DNA of 64,000 nucleotides from Pedobacter sp. N36a (lineage in GTDB: Bacteria > Bacteroidota > Bacteroidia > Sphingobacteriales > Sphingobacteriaceae), in contig NZ_JACSZW010000001.1 of NCBI RefSeq assembly GCF_014472395.1, positions 682,001 through 746,000 of the forward strand. The letters run 5' to 3'. Below, in pieces: positions 1-7,815 of this stretch. Position 1 is the first letter of the stretch. Every line of letters begins with the position of its first letter. The notes beneath the pieces were generated by a model that was not told the origin of the DNA, searched no databases, and was given only the letters and a program-made list of their open reading frames with translations. The position numbers and the translations under genes are program-made.

Positions 1-1587
1 CAACTTATTGGTTTCAATCTGCTGCTTCAAGATTTTAGCCCTTTCTTGATTTTCTGAAAACATTAAGGATTTTATAGTTGAATCATTTATTGCATCGCTT
101 CTTTTTTTACCGCTTTTTTTTAAGTAATCCTCTAAAACGGCAGTGGTATTGTCTAGGTTCTTCTTTATCTCGCTCTCATTGCCAATACTGGCCTTAATGG
201 CACCTTCTTGAGTTTCTAAACGGAATTTATCTCTTAATGATTTTATGTACTCGTCAACTCCTTTCTTAAGGTTGATATATGATAGTGTTTTTGCATCAAG
301 ACCTTTTACAATACTTGGATCAATATCTTTAATCTTGTTATAGATGCTTAATCTTTCAATCTCTGACAGATTCGTGTTTTTAAGCATTTCAACATATACC
401 TTTAGTTTTGATTCTGCTGTTGAAACACTATCGCCTTGTAATTTTACGGCTTCAGCAGTCAACTCTGATGCAGTTTTAACTTTCGATGTAGCATCTTCAG
501 CCATATAAAGATATGTGGTTATAGCGGCCAATGCGGTAGCCACAGCCACATATGGATTGGCAGCTAACACTGCATTCAATGCCTTTAGACCTTTCCCCAA
601 GGTTTGTGTCCAGTAATATTGGAGTATTTCCGCGCTAGTAAAGCCCACAGATGCATATGTCGCTACTGATGTGGTGGCAGCTGTTAATAATAGGGCGGTA
701 CGATAGACTCCGTATCCGGCAATTAGAGATCCTAAAATATCAAGGATATCCTGGTAGTTCTCTATCATGTTGGTTGCGGCAGCTATACCTGATGCAAATA
801 AGCCCTCTTGTGATTGCCCCATATCATTTAACATCAGATCCCAGGCATCTTTTAACCTTTCAATCTGGCCAGTTAGAGTTTTAGATTGAGCATCCATCAA
901 CCCGCCAAACATTCCACCGGCAGCAGTCATGTTTTTAAAAGCCTGCTCTACTTGCGGGAACCCAACTTTTCCTGATTCAACTAATCCAGCAACTTTGTCT
1001 TTAGCTACACCAAGAACTTTAGCGAGTTCAGCATAAATCGGAATACCACGGCCAGCGAACTGACGTATATCCATGGCATAAGCGCGCCCCTGAGTCTTTA
1101 ATGTACCATATAAGTAAACAAGGTCACCAATCGGCACAGAAACACCACTGGCTACATCCCCCAACATCCGGAGTTCACCGACTACGGTTTTGGCAGTTGA
1201 TCCGTAAGCCAGTAATTGTTTAGCGGCTCCGGCAGCATCCTTTAATCCAAATGGCGTGGTACCAGCAAATACAACCAGCTCCTTCATTAAAGTGTCAGAC
1301 GCTGCTTTACTTTTCAGCATGGTCGAGAATGCAATATCCAATTGCTGGAACTCACTACGGACCTTTACTATTGATGAAACAAAACCTCCAGCCGCTTGAA
1401 CTGAAAAATATGCAGCAGCGGCTGCTCCTGCTTTCTGGGAGAAAGATTGAATTTCATCTCCCTGCCTTCGCATGCCATCTGTCATACGGTTTACACCGCG
1501 CTCCATGTTATTTATTCCGTTATTAAATCTTGAATCATTTAATGTTGCGGTGAAATCTAGCGGCCCACCTGTGATATTTACAGCCAT
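1..1587 (-). CDS. Phage tail tape-measure protein (C-terminus outside window)
   Basis: An open frame runs on the minus strand from an ATG at 1587 to the window edge (529 codons, no stop), so the C-terminus is missing. The N-terminus starts MAVNITGGPLDF. Around residues 70-170 it shows the typical tape-measure domain, with the stretches FAGTTPFGLKDA, LLAYG, LGDVASG and GRAYAMDIRQFAGRG. Alanine-rich hydrophobic helices follow around residues 240-330, and then lysine/glutamate-rich helical sequence. The family sets tail length and is ejected with the DNA. It is the last gene visible in the left-going phage operon and lies 5 bp after its upstream neighbour. Assignment to the family is firm; total length is unknown. 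Confidence 0.9.
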   Translation of the reverse strand, partial: MAVNITGGPLDFTATLNDSRFNNGINNMERGVNRMTDGMRRQGDEIQSFSQKAGAAAAAYFSVQAAGGFVSSIVKVRSEFQQLDIAFSTMLKSKAASDTLMKELVVFAGTTPFGLKDAAGAAKQLLAYGSTAKTVVGELRMLGDVASGVSVPIGDLVYLYGTLKTQGRAYAMDIRQFAGRGIPIYAELAKVLGVAKDKVAGLVESGKVGFPQVEQAFKNMTAAGGMFGGLMDAQSKTLTGQIERLKDAWDLMLNDMGQSQEGLFASGIAAATNMIENYQDILDILGSLIAGYGVYRTALLLTAATTSVATYASVGFTSAEILQYYWTQTLGKGLKALNAVLAANPYVAVATALAAITTYLYMAEDATSKVKTASELTAEAVKLQGDSVSTAESKLKVYVEMLKNTNLSEIERLSIYNKIKDIDPSIVKGLDAKTLSYINLKKGVDEYIKSLRDKFRLETQEGAIKASIGNESEIKKNLDNTTAVLEDYLKKSGKKRSDAINDSTIKSLMFSENQERAKILKQQIETNKL

Positions 1588-1592
1588 AATAT

Positions 1593-2114
1593 TTAGTTTT
1601 CAAAAGATTTATTTTCAATATCACTATCCTTAGGCGGGTCCACACCTGGTGGCAATCGCATTTCTATCTGTTGGTCAGGAGAATCCAATACATTTTGACC
1701 TTTAATGAATTCAAGACTCTTTACAAACCCTAATAGATCCATTTGTTTTGATATGATTTGCATTGCTTGATGAAGATCATTGACTGTAAATTCTTTTTTT
1801 ATTCTTCTTAAAAGATGTTTACTTGGTCCTTTTGGGCTGTTAACCATCCCTAAACCAATTATCTCTATTAATTTATCTACTTGTTCTATATATAGGTTTG
1901 ATACTGATCTTTCCATTCCATCAGCAAGTATTTCATCTGGGATAGTTATTGCTATTTTAGAGACGTTGTATCTAACTACAGCTAATACAGGGGTGATTTC
2001 ATACTTTCTATAAGATGGGAGGATTCTTAGTGTTTTTAAAGCCCACATTAATACATTTGTAGGCCTGGTTCCTATTGCTATCGTAAGGGGATTACTTTTA
2101 ATTGTCTGTTTCAT
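1593..2114 (-). CDS. Hypothetical phage protein preceding the tape measure
   Basis: A 173-residue protein that I do not recognise. It has no signal peptide or membrane segment. Its C-terminal part is acidic and proline-rich (PPGVDPPKDSD). The gene sits immediately upstream of the tape-measure gene, a position often held by tail-assembly chaperones, but no slippery frameshift site or second overlapping frame was seen to support that role. A tail-assembly function is therefore only positional inference. A structured intergenic hairpin lies just upstream at 2131-2184. Confidence 0.6.
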   Translation of the reverse strand: MKQTIKSNPLTIAIGTRPTNVLMWALKTLRILPSYRKYEITPVLAVVRYNVSKIAITIPDEILADGMERSVSNLYIEQVDKLIEIIGLGMVNSPKGPSKHLLRRIKKEFTVNDLHQAMQIISKQMDLLGFVKSLEFIKGQNVLDSPDQQIEMRLPPGVDPPKDSDIENKSFEN

Positions 2115-2130
2115 TTTTTAATAAATTAAG

Positions 2131-2184
2131 AGAAGTTATGCACCATAAAACGCACCACTATTTGTGTTTTATGATGTAACTTCT
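2131..2184. repeat. Two-tier intergenic hairpin
   Basis: An outer 8-bp arm (AGAAGTTA, 2131-2138, with TAACTTCT, 2177-2184) encloses an inner perfect 8-bp arm (CATAAAAC, 2144-2151, with GTTTTATG, 2166-2173) around a 14-nt loop. It fills the gap between two phage genes, so it could end or attenuate transcription, or act as an RNA processing site. There is no strong U-tract, so it is not a classical terminator. Confidence 0.55.
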
Positions 2185-2236
2185 TGTTTTCTATATTGTT
2201 GTGTTTATTTTTTGAGATGAGGTGAGATTTGAACCT

Positions 2237-2467
2237 TTAATTTGGAAGCTTATCTGGCTTGTGATCTTCAATCATTTGCTTTTGAACAAAGGCCTGCAGC
2301 TTTATATGATGATCTTCTAGTTCTTTATACATTGCAAATGTTTCTTTTTTCTGATCCATGAGATAAACGATAACATCCCATTGATGCTTAGCTAGCTCTT
2401 TAGCTTGTTTAAATGTTGTTGGCGATTCATTATCCATTATGAACCCCATTTTTTCTTTTATTGTCAT
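2237..2467 (-). CDS. Small hypothetical phage protein
   Basis: A 76-residue charged protein that is predicted to be largely helical (KQAKELAKHQWDVIVYLMDQ, then a Glu/His/Lys-rich half). No domain was recognised. Its start overlaps the end of the upstream DUF5681-like gene by 4 bp, which supports translation in the same operon. About 120 bp with a hairpin separate it from the next gene. Confidence 0.55.
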   Translation of the reverse strand: MTIKEKMGFIMDNESPTTFKQAKELAKHQWDVIVYLMDQKKETFAMYKELEDHHIKLQAFVQKQMIEDHKPDKLPN

Positions 2468-2790
2468 GTAAAATTCTGTTTTAATCGTTCATACTCTCTT
2501 TGCAGCTCTTCGTCCGACATCTTGTCGAATCGATTTACACTTTCCCCTTTAGTAGTAAGATCAACGGCTGTCATGGCTGGAAGGCTATATTTTATCATCT
2601 TCTCAAAGAAGGTCAGCTTATCCTTAGGGTCTAGCTTTTCATATTCCTCCTGCATTTTTGTCGCATTTTTTTGAAGGAATCCAGATATAACCTCTCTTAG
2701 GTCTTTAGTTACCTTGTTAGTGGTACCTGGTTTCCTTCCGCCGGTTCTAGGCAATCCCTTAGGCCGTCCGCGTTGTTTTATATTATCCAT
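2464..2790 (-). CDS. DUF5681-like small phage protein, copy 1
   Basis: A 108-residue protein whose N-terminus is rich in Arg/Gly/Pro/Lys (RGRPKG, then GRKPGTTNKVTKDL). This is the kind of motif found in DUF5681-like proteins of phages and genomic islands. An acidic helical middle follows (LDPKDKLTFFEKMIKYSLPA), and the C-terminus has SDEELQREYERLKQ. The basic GRPKG segment resembles an AT-hook and could bind DNA. It is a diverged paralogue of the gene just upstream (2802-3110) and shares the order basic motif, DPKD/SPKD, hydrophobic helix, LP, DEE. A packaging or small-terminase-like role is possible but unproven. Confidence 0.6.
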   Translation of the reverse strand: MDNIKQRGRPKGLPRTGGRKPGTTNKVTKDLREVISGFLQKNATKMQEEYEKLDPKDKLTFFEKMIKYSLPAMTAVDLTTKGESVNRFDKMSDEELQREYERLKQNFT

Positions 2791-2801
2791 CTTTATCTAC
2801 T

Positions 2802-3110
2802 TTAGATATTAATCTCTTCCTCCAAAGCCTTAGCGTAAGCTTTTACCTCTTCATCCGTCAATGGCACATTGTAATTGATGTTATTCATATTACCCTCAAT
2901 AGTTGTTGTCTTTGGAAGCACGTAGGCTACAAGCTTTTCAATAAAGGCAACTCTATCTTTTGGGGATAGCTTCTTTATATCATCACCTATTATTTTCCAG
3001 TTGCTATCAATAAGATCTTTTACAGCCTGTTTCATGTTCTCTGTAGCCTTATTTTTCGATCCCCTGGGTCTGCCATAAGGGTTATTGGTTGTACCTTTCT
3101 TCGGTGCCAT
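2802..3110 (-). CDS. DUF5681-like small phage protein, copy 2
   Basis: A 102-residue protein starting MAPKKGTTNNPYGRPRGSKN. The NPYGRPRGSKNK segment is close to the NPNGRPKGSPNK signature of DUF5681 proteins. It then has LSPKDRVAFIEKLVAYVLP, which aligns with the corresponding helix of the 2464-2790 protein, and ends in an acidic tail. It lies 11 bp upstream of its paralogue in the same operon, so the pair looks like a tandem duplication that has diverged. Function unknown; DNA binding through the basic N-terminus is an inference. Confidence 0.6.
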   Translation of the reverse strand: MAPKKGTTNNPYGRPRGSKNKATENMKQAVKDLIDSNWKIIGDDIKKLSPKDRVAFIEKLVAYVLPKTTTIEGNMNNINYNVPLTDEEVKAYAKALEEEINI

Positions 3111-3166
3111 ATCTTAGTATTTCTTTGTTATTTACAAAAGGGGGATTGTTAGGCCCCCAATTGTTA

Positions 3167-3448
3167 TCACATTTCTTGTATGTTCACATTTGAAGCTTTT
3201 CGGGCTTCTGGAGTGTTTGAATTAAATTGCTCAAGCCCCTGTTTAAACCGTTCTTGCTGTCTATCTGATTCAATCTCTTCCGGAGACCTATCTAGGCCAT
3301 GGTAGCTCATCAGACTATCTACTTCAATGTTCGCAGCGTTATTTGGATGGCTTCGAATGAATTCGTTTAGATCCTTTACAATTTGTGTGCGAGTTTCAGT
3401 GCTCATTTTTTCCAAAAAAGCCGCTAATAATGTGTGTTTACCTTTCAT
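3167..3448 (-). CDS. Hypothetical phage protein
   Basis: A 93-residue protein when started at the ATG at 3448 (MKGKHTLLAAFLEKMSTETR). A longer frame begins at 3517, but that would overlap the upstream gene by 62 bp, whereas the chosen start leaves a 7-bp gap. It has a helical N-terminus and a Glu/Gln-rich middle (RSPEEIESDRQQERF). No domain recognised. Confidence 0.5.
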   Translation of the reverse strand: MKGKHTLLAAFLEKMSTETRTQIVKDLNEFIRSHPNNAANIEVDSLMSYHGLDRSPEEIESDRQQERFKQGLEQFNSNTPEARKASNVNIQEM

Positions 3449-3455
3449 ATGTTTA

Positions 3456-4133
3456 TTAATTATTTGTTGTGTAAGTGAATTGAGCGAGATTAGGACCGTA
3501 AATAGCGGTCTTGCCATCTAAATGAGTAATAAATCTATTCAGGGTTTCAGTTGACCTAAGTTTATTTGCTAAGTCGCTATTATAACCATTGACATCAGTG
3601 ATCATCTGGTTATAAGCCCTCACAAAGTCCAGAAGTGAAGCGTATCCTTTTGCTTCAGCTTCAGTTTCTATGTAAATCCTGCAATATTCATCCTTTAATA
3701 CTTCAATATTTTCTTGTGTTATATTAAATCTATTATTGAAGAATGTGATCTTATTAGATCCACTTATAAGAGTGTAATAACCAATTCGATCACTACTATA
3801 CTTTTTAAGTTCCGAAACAGCATCTGATAGCGGTTTCAATGCTTTATCAATATCACTCATTAAGGCGTTTTTCAAACTTGGATTATTGATCTTAAGACGT
3901 TTAATCTCTGATTTTACGTCATCGGAATACTTAACCTGGACATTTGACACCCCGTTTGAAACCAAATCCTCATATACTTCGATAGTAAATGCGCCCATGC
4001 TAAGCTCTTCGTATTTTGAAGCTACTTTATTAGCCAGGTTCGCGACCTTTTCTAAACTATTTTGAGGGTTACTAAGCCTCGATAAGTCTTCGAACACTAA
4101 TGTCCTTTGTTGTTCTATTTCTTGCTTTCCCAT
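3456..4133 (-). CDS. Hypothetical phage protein
   Basis: A 225-residue soluble protein without recognisable domains, signal peptide or catalytic motif. It is mostly helical, with a coiled-coil-like stretch around residues 85-115 (KALKPLSDAVSELKKYSS). It lies between the replicative helicase gene (22 bp upstream) and the small genes that lead to the tape measure, so it may belong to the early or middle phage region. Function cannot be stated. Confidence 0.55.
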   Translation of the reverse strand: MGKQEIEQQRTLVFEDLSRLSNPQNSLEKVANLANKVASKYEELSMGAFTIEVYEDLVSNGVSNVQVKYSDDVKSEIKRLKINNPSLKNALMSDIDKALKPLSDAVSELKKYSSDRIGYYTLISGSNKITFFNNRFNITQENIEVLKDEYCRIYIETEAEAKGYASLLDFVRAYNQMITDVNGYNSDLANKLRSTETLNRFITHLDGKTAIYGPNLAQFTYTTNN

Positions 4134-4155
4134 ATCTTTTATTTTCTTTTACTGA

Positions 4156-5544
4156 TTAAAATATTTTTTCTTCGTTGGTTTCATTCGTTATTTCACCTGG
4201 AATACCCTGTATCTCGCTGAATTTCATTTTAGCACCATTAAAACTTAAGATTGCCGTATCAATAGCGCCATTTCTATTTTTAGCGAAATTCACTTCTGTA
4301 ATACCGACCATACTATTGCCCTCAGCGTCTTCCATAATTCCGTAATACTCAGGTCTAAATAGGAAGATAACCTGATCAGCGTCTTGCTCAATTGAACCAG
4401 ATTCACGCAAATCAGAAAGCATTGGCCTTTTATGAGCTCCAGCCCTCTCTTCGACTTTCCTGCTCAGTTGGGATAATGCTATAACTGGCACATTCAAGTC
4501 CTTAGCAACCGCCTTTAAGCTTCGTGAGATGCTACTTATTTCCTGCTCACGATTATTTTTGTATTCAGATTCACCTTTCATAAGCTGCAGGTAATCCACG
4601 ACTATTAGACCGATGTTGTGATTTCTTTTGAGACGAGCGCATTTAGATCTGAATGATTGAATGCTTAATGAAGCAGTATCGTCAATAAATATTGTGCTCT
4701 CAATTAATTCTCTTGAATGATGAAATTTGTAAAACTCCCACGGTTGTAAATTCCTATTTAAAATTTTATCAAGTGGAATACCTGTTTCGGCCGACAGCAT
4801 TCTATCAGTTAACTGTTCCTTACTCATTTCCAAAGAAAATATAACGGTCGGCTGATTACCAATAACCGCAGCATTTCGACAGAGATTAAGCATGAATGCA
4901 GTTTTACCCATTCCAGGTCTGCCAGCTAGTATAACGAGATTGGAGTTCTGCCAACCGGAAGTTATCAAATCGATACTATGAAACCCACTGGGAATACCTG
5001 TAAGTCCATTTTCACTTTTGGTTTCATAGTGCAAGAGACGATCCTTCACAATATCACTTAATTCAGAAATTTGACCAGCACTTGTTTCGGTAAGTTTCTG
5101 AATTGAATTGATCATTTGATCTTGCAACATAAAAATGTCTTGATCACCCTTAAAGATGTTTTTGGATGTTTCTGTTACTATACGGATAGTTTCCCTCTCC
5201 AGGTATTTTTGCATTATGATGCCGGCATGATAAGCGATGTTAGCAGATGAAGCAACACGACTTGTAAGTTCAGTCACATAGAATGCACCACCAACTGCCT
5301 CTAAATCACCTAACCTCCTTAACTGGCCGACAACGGTAATTATATCAATTGGACTGGAAGCCATAAACAGGCTTTTAATCGCTTTAAATATTTTCTTGTG
5401 CCTTTCATCATAAAAACTATTCTCATTGATCAGAGAGCTTATTTCATGGTATGCTTCTCGTTCTAACATTACAGCACCCAACACAGCTTCTTCAAACTCT
5501 TTGGCTTGTGGTGGAACGTTTAATATTTCTAATTTATTTCTCAT
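4156..5544 (-). CDS. dnaB: Phage DnaB-type replicative DNA helicase
   Basis: 462 residues, the normal DnaB length. The N-terminal DnaB domain (residues about 8-115) starts PPQAKEFEEAVLGAVM. The RecA-like C-terminal domain has Walker A GRPGMGKTA at about 208-216, the H1a segment FSLEMSKEQL, Walker B-like VVDYLQLM near residue 315, and SQLSRKVEER followed by LSDLRESGSIEQDADQV. The host chromosome will have its own dnaB; this copy sits inside the phage operon and overlaps the 3' end of the putative loader gene by 4 bp, which points to translational coupling. It should unwind the element's DNA during its replication. Confidence 0.93.
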   Translation of the reverse strand: MRNKLEILNVPPQAKEFEEAVLGAVMLEREAYHEISSLINENSFYDERHKKIFKAIKSLFMASSPIDIITVVGQLRRLGDLEAVGGAFYVTELTSRVASSANIAYHAGIIMQKYLERETIRIVTETSKNIFKGDQDIFMLQDQMINSIQKLTETSAGQISELSDIVKDRLLHYETKSENGLTGIPSGFHSIDLITSGWQNSNLVILAGRPGMGKTAFMLNLCRNAAVIGNQPTVIFSLEMSKEQLTDRMLSAETGIPLDKILNRNLQPWEFYKFHHSRELIESTIFIDDTASLSIQSFRSKCARLKRNHNIGLIVVDYLQLMKGESEYKNNREQEISSISRSLKAVAKDLNVPVIALSQLSRKVEERAGAHKRPMLSDLRESGSIEQDADQVIFLFRPEYYGIMEDAEGNSMVGITEVNFAKNRNGAIDTAILSFNGAKMKFSEIQGIPGEITNETNEEKIF

Positions 5545-6269
5545 GCTGTGTGTTTTACTTGGTTTCTTGGCTTACCCAATACAAAATCATTTGGCGTAGA
5601 TGCATCAGGTATATTAGAATCGATTATAAGTTCATCCTTCCAATGGCCACCGTTTAAATATGTGATAGGATCCTTCCTAAATTGTTTATCGGGGGTTGAT
5701 TTTACATAGTCAGGAACAACCTTCAGTATTTCCAACTTATCTGAACCGGCTAAAGTCTTCCATTTAGTCAAGGCCTTATCTCTTCCTACCTTCTTTTTGT
5801 ATATATCCCAGAATTGATCAAAAAGAGGATCGATCAAATGATCATTCTTTTCTTTTTTAGGTTTAGTGTTTAATGTTTTACTATTGTTCTGTTCAGATTC
5901 CGAGTTACCTAGTGGGTTACCCACCTGCTTACCTTCCGAGTTACCTAGCGATTTATCGTATAGTAAACAGAGGGTAACCTTTGCTCTCGTATATAGATTT
6001 TTACCTTTCTGGTAGTTAGTTATGAATCCATTTTCCTGTAGAAAATTCAGTGCTTTGTAGTAGGTTGTTTTGTCAACTTTGGCCAAAGCCATCATATAAC
6101 CGAAGTCCACATCAAACTCTTCAGACCACTTGCTCTGATTGTTCATATCAAGTAGAGCATAATACACCGCTATAATCCCAGAGGTTATACCAGGCGTTTC
6201 AATTTTCCTCTCCCTGAAAGCATTCATTTGGGAGATGTAGTTAATACGTGGATTTTGTTCATCAGCCAT
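5541..6269 (-). CDS. Phage replication initiator / helicase-loader-like protein
   Basis: 242 residues in two parts joined by a polar linker. Residues about 10-105 look like a winged-helix replication domain (VDKTTYYKALNFLQENGFI). The linker carries two near-copies of the motif LGNSE followed by Lys/Glu-Gln. The C-terminus (about 140-240) has FDQFWDIYKKKVGRDKALTKW and KDPITYLNGGHWKDE, a pattern seen in phage initiator and DnaD-like loader proteins. The gene overlaps dnaB by 4 bp, which fits a partner that recruits the helicase. An origin could lie in the gene, but I saw no clear iterons. Confidence 0.75.
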   Translation of the reverse strand: MADEQNPRINYISQMNAFRERKIETPGITSGIIAVYYALLDMNNQSKWSEEFDVDFGYMMALAKVDKTTYYKALNFLQENGFITNYQKGKNLYTRAKVTLCLLYDKSLGNSEGKQVGNPLGNSESEQNNSKTLNTKPKKEKNDHLIDPLFDQFWDIYKKKVGRDKALTKWKTLAGSDKLEILKVVPDYVKSTPDKQFRKDPITYLNGGHWKDELIIDSNIPDASTPNDFVLGKPRNQVKHTA

Positions 6270-6271
6270 CC

Positions 6272-6466
6272 TTACCCCTTATCCTTTTGTGCTGAACTGA
6301 TCAGGTGATGTAAATGGGATTCAGTAACCCTGAATTTTTTGCATAAGTTTTCGATCCCCTTTTCAGTGAAGTATAATGATGGGTATCTTTTTAAGGCTTG
6401 TAGGATTGAGAAATCACTTACCGGAACTACTTGGTGCTGATTTTCAGTATAATTAGATATAGCCAT
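6272..6466 (-). CDS. Small hypothetical phage protein
   Basis: 64 residues. Its start codon overlaps the stop codon of the upstream HTH gene by one base (TAATG arrangement), and it ends 2 bp before the next gene, so it is translated within a coupled operon. The sequence KGIENLCKKFRVTESHLHHLI resembles the recognition part of a small helix-turn-helix, so a regulatory or replication-accessory role is possible. Confidence 0.55.
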   Translation of the reverse strand: MAISNYTENQHQVVPVSDFSILQALKRYPSLYFTEKGIENLCKKFRVTESHLHHLISSAQKDKG

Positions 6467-6750
6467 TATATACCTCTCCCTTTCTTAGCCAAGGCTGACT
6501 CTACATCAGAAATCCTGTAAAAATATTGCTTACCAAGCATAACAAAGGGAATAACACCTCTTCGTCTATATGTTCTAAGTGTGTTGTCGCTGATGCCGAA
6601 CCTCTCTAAGACTAGTGAGGTTTTTACGAGCGCTTCATTGACTTCTGCCAAGTCAGGGTTAGATTTGCTAACGAAAGACAATATTTGATTTTGCCTTTCT
6701 TCTATAATAGCTAACCGCTTTTCTAATGATTCAAATGGATTGTAAGACAT
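6466..6750 (-). CDS. Excisionase-like / MerR-type HTH protein
   Basis: 94 residues. A short N-terminal coiled coil (ESLEKRLAIIEERQNQIL) is followed by the DNA-binding fold FGISDNTLRTYRRRGVIPF, then LGKQYFYRISDVESAL. This is the winged-helix pattern of the Bacteroidota helix-turn-helix/excisionase family (HTH_17). In integrative elements these proteins direct excision or act as repressors. It is the first gene of the coupled replication block and follows an A/T-rich 94-bp gap after the 322-aa gene, the likely promoter region. Confidence 0.8.
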   Translation of the reverse strand: MSYNPFESLEKRLAIIEERQNQILSFVSKSNPDLAEVNEALVKTSLVLERFGISDNTLRTYRRRGVIPFVMLGKQYFYRISDVESALAKKGRGI

Positions 6751-6844
6751 GCTGCTTCGTTTTGTTAAAACAAATTTACAGCAGGTGTAATGCGGGATTT
6801 TCTATACTTTCTATTATAGAAAAAATAGAAAAAAAAATCTAAAT

Positions 6845-7813
6845 CTAGGAATTTAGGCGTTTTATGTCGTCTCTAAGACTTATGATATGTTCTAACATTT
6901 CTTCTTTGGAGTAAACGTCTTCAACTTTTGCATATGATTTATAAGAGTGAATTATTGATCCTGGCTTTAAACCTTCAAAATAAGAGACAAATAATTTATC
7001 TGCAAGTTTATTATTGACATTTTCTATAATATTTGCTTCAATGAGTGCTGTATAAAACATCCCAGCAGCAGGACTGTGTTTCTCAATTAGCCATGTATTA
7101 TTTTCATCAATTAAGGATGGAGCTTGAGTGAAAATATCATCAGGTAGACGTAGTTTTCGTAATATTCCAACAAATGCGCCTATATGACCTTTATATAAAG
7201 GTCTGAACAATTCATTAAAAGTTTCAGGAACGTTTTTGTTAGCCAGCTTTTCTCCTAGCTTTTTGTTTACTTTTCGTTCTGGCGCATTTATAATAACTTC
7301 TTTCCAATCTGCTAATTGATCGTTTAAATATTCATGTGACCTCTCTACAGGCTCATTAAAAAACTTCGAAATTCTAATTCTCTTCCTAACATCGAGATAA
7401 TTTTTATCAACAAACTCAAGTGCTTCCTCTTTAGGCTGCTTAAGTAGCCACTCTTCGATTTCGTCAAGTGAAGCAATCTTTAATCTTAAGAGTTTCTCGT
7501 GAAAATTTGTAAGATATGTTTCCACCGACTCCCTGTATTGATCTACGCCGTAAAAAAGAAAGACTAATCTCATTTCAGCTAACTCCATCATTGTATCAGA
7601 AAACTCTTTACATAACTTGTTAATTAACTTTTCATTCCAAGGAAAGACGCGGATAGAGGTATCCAAATAATGTTCTATTTTCATTTTAACATTATCCATA
7701 AAATCCTCTGAAAACTCTGCCAAATGAGCTAGTGACACTACTCCGTCATTGTTTTTCAATGGGCCTAATTTATCCCAGACATAATGATTATTATTCTTAT
7801 CGTTGTCACTCAT
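6845..7813 (-). CDS. Unrecognised protein downstream of the integrase
   Basis: 322 residues, soluble, rich in charged residues and mostly helical. No catalytic motif or signal peptide was seen. Residues about 255-300 (MFYTALIEANIIENVNNKLA, then KLFVSYFEGLKPGSI) look like a compact C-terminal helical domain. The gene begins 2 bp after the integrase stop codon on the same strand, so the two are co-transcribed, which suggests a role in integration, excision, maintenance or exclusion of other phages. I cannot place it in a family. Confidence 0.6.
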   Translation of the reverse strand: MSDNDKNNNHYVWDKLGPLKNNDGVVSLAHLAEFSEDFMDNVKMKIEHYLDTSIRVFPWNEKLINKLCKEFSDTMMELAEMRLVFLFYGVDQYRESVETYLTNFHEKLLRLKIASLDEIEEWLLKQPKEEALEFVDKNYLDVRKRIRISKFFNEPVERSHEYLNDQLADWKEVIINAPERKVNKKLGEKLANKNVPETFNELFRPLYKGHIGAFVGILRKLRLPDDIFTQAPSLIDENNTWLIEKHSPAAGMFYTALIEANIIENVNNKLADKLFVSYFEGLKPGSIIHSYKSYAKVEDVYSKEEMLEHIISLRDDIKRLNS

Positions 7814-7815
7814 AA

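Noticed and set aside
1593..2114. A programmed frameshift tail-assembly chaperone pair.
   Set aside because: No slippery sequence and no second overlapping frame were found before the tape-measure gene.
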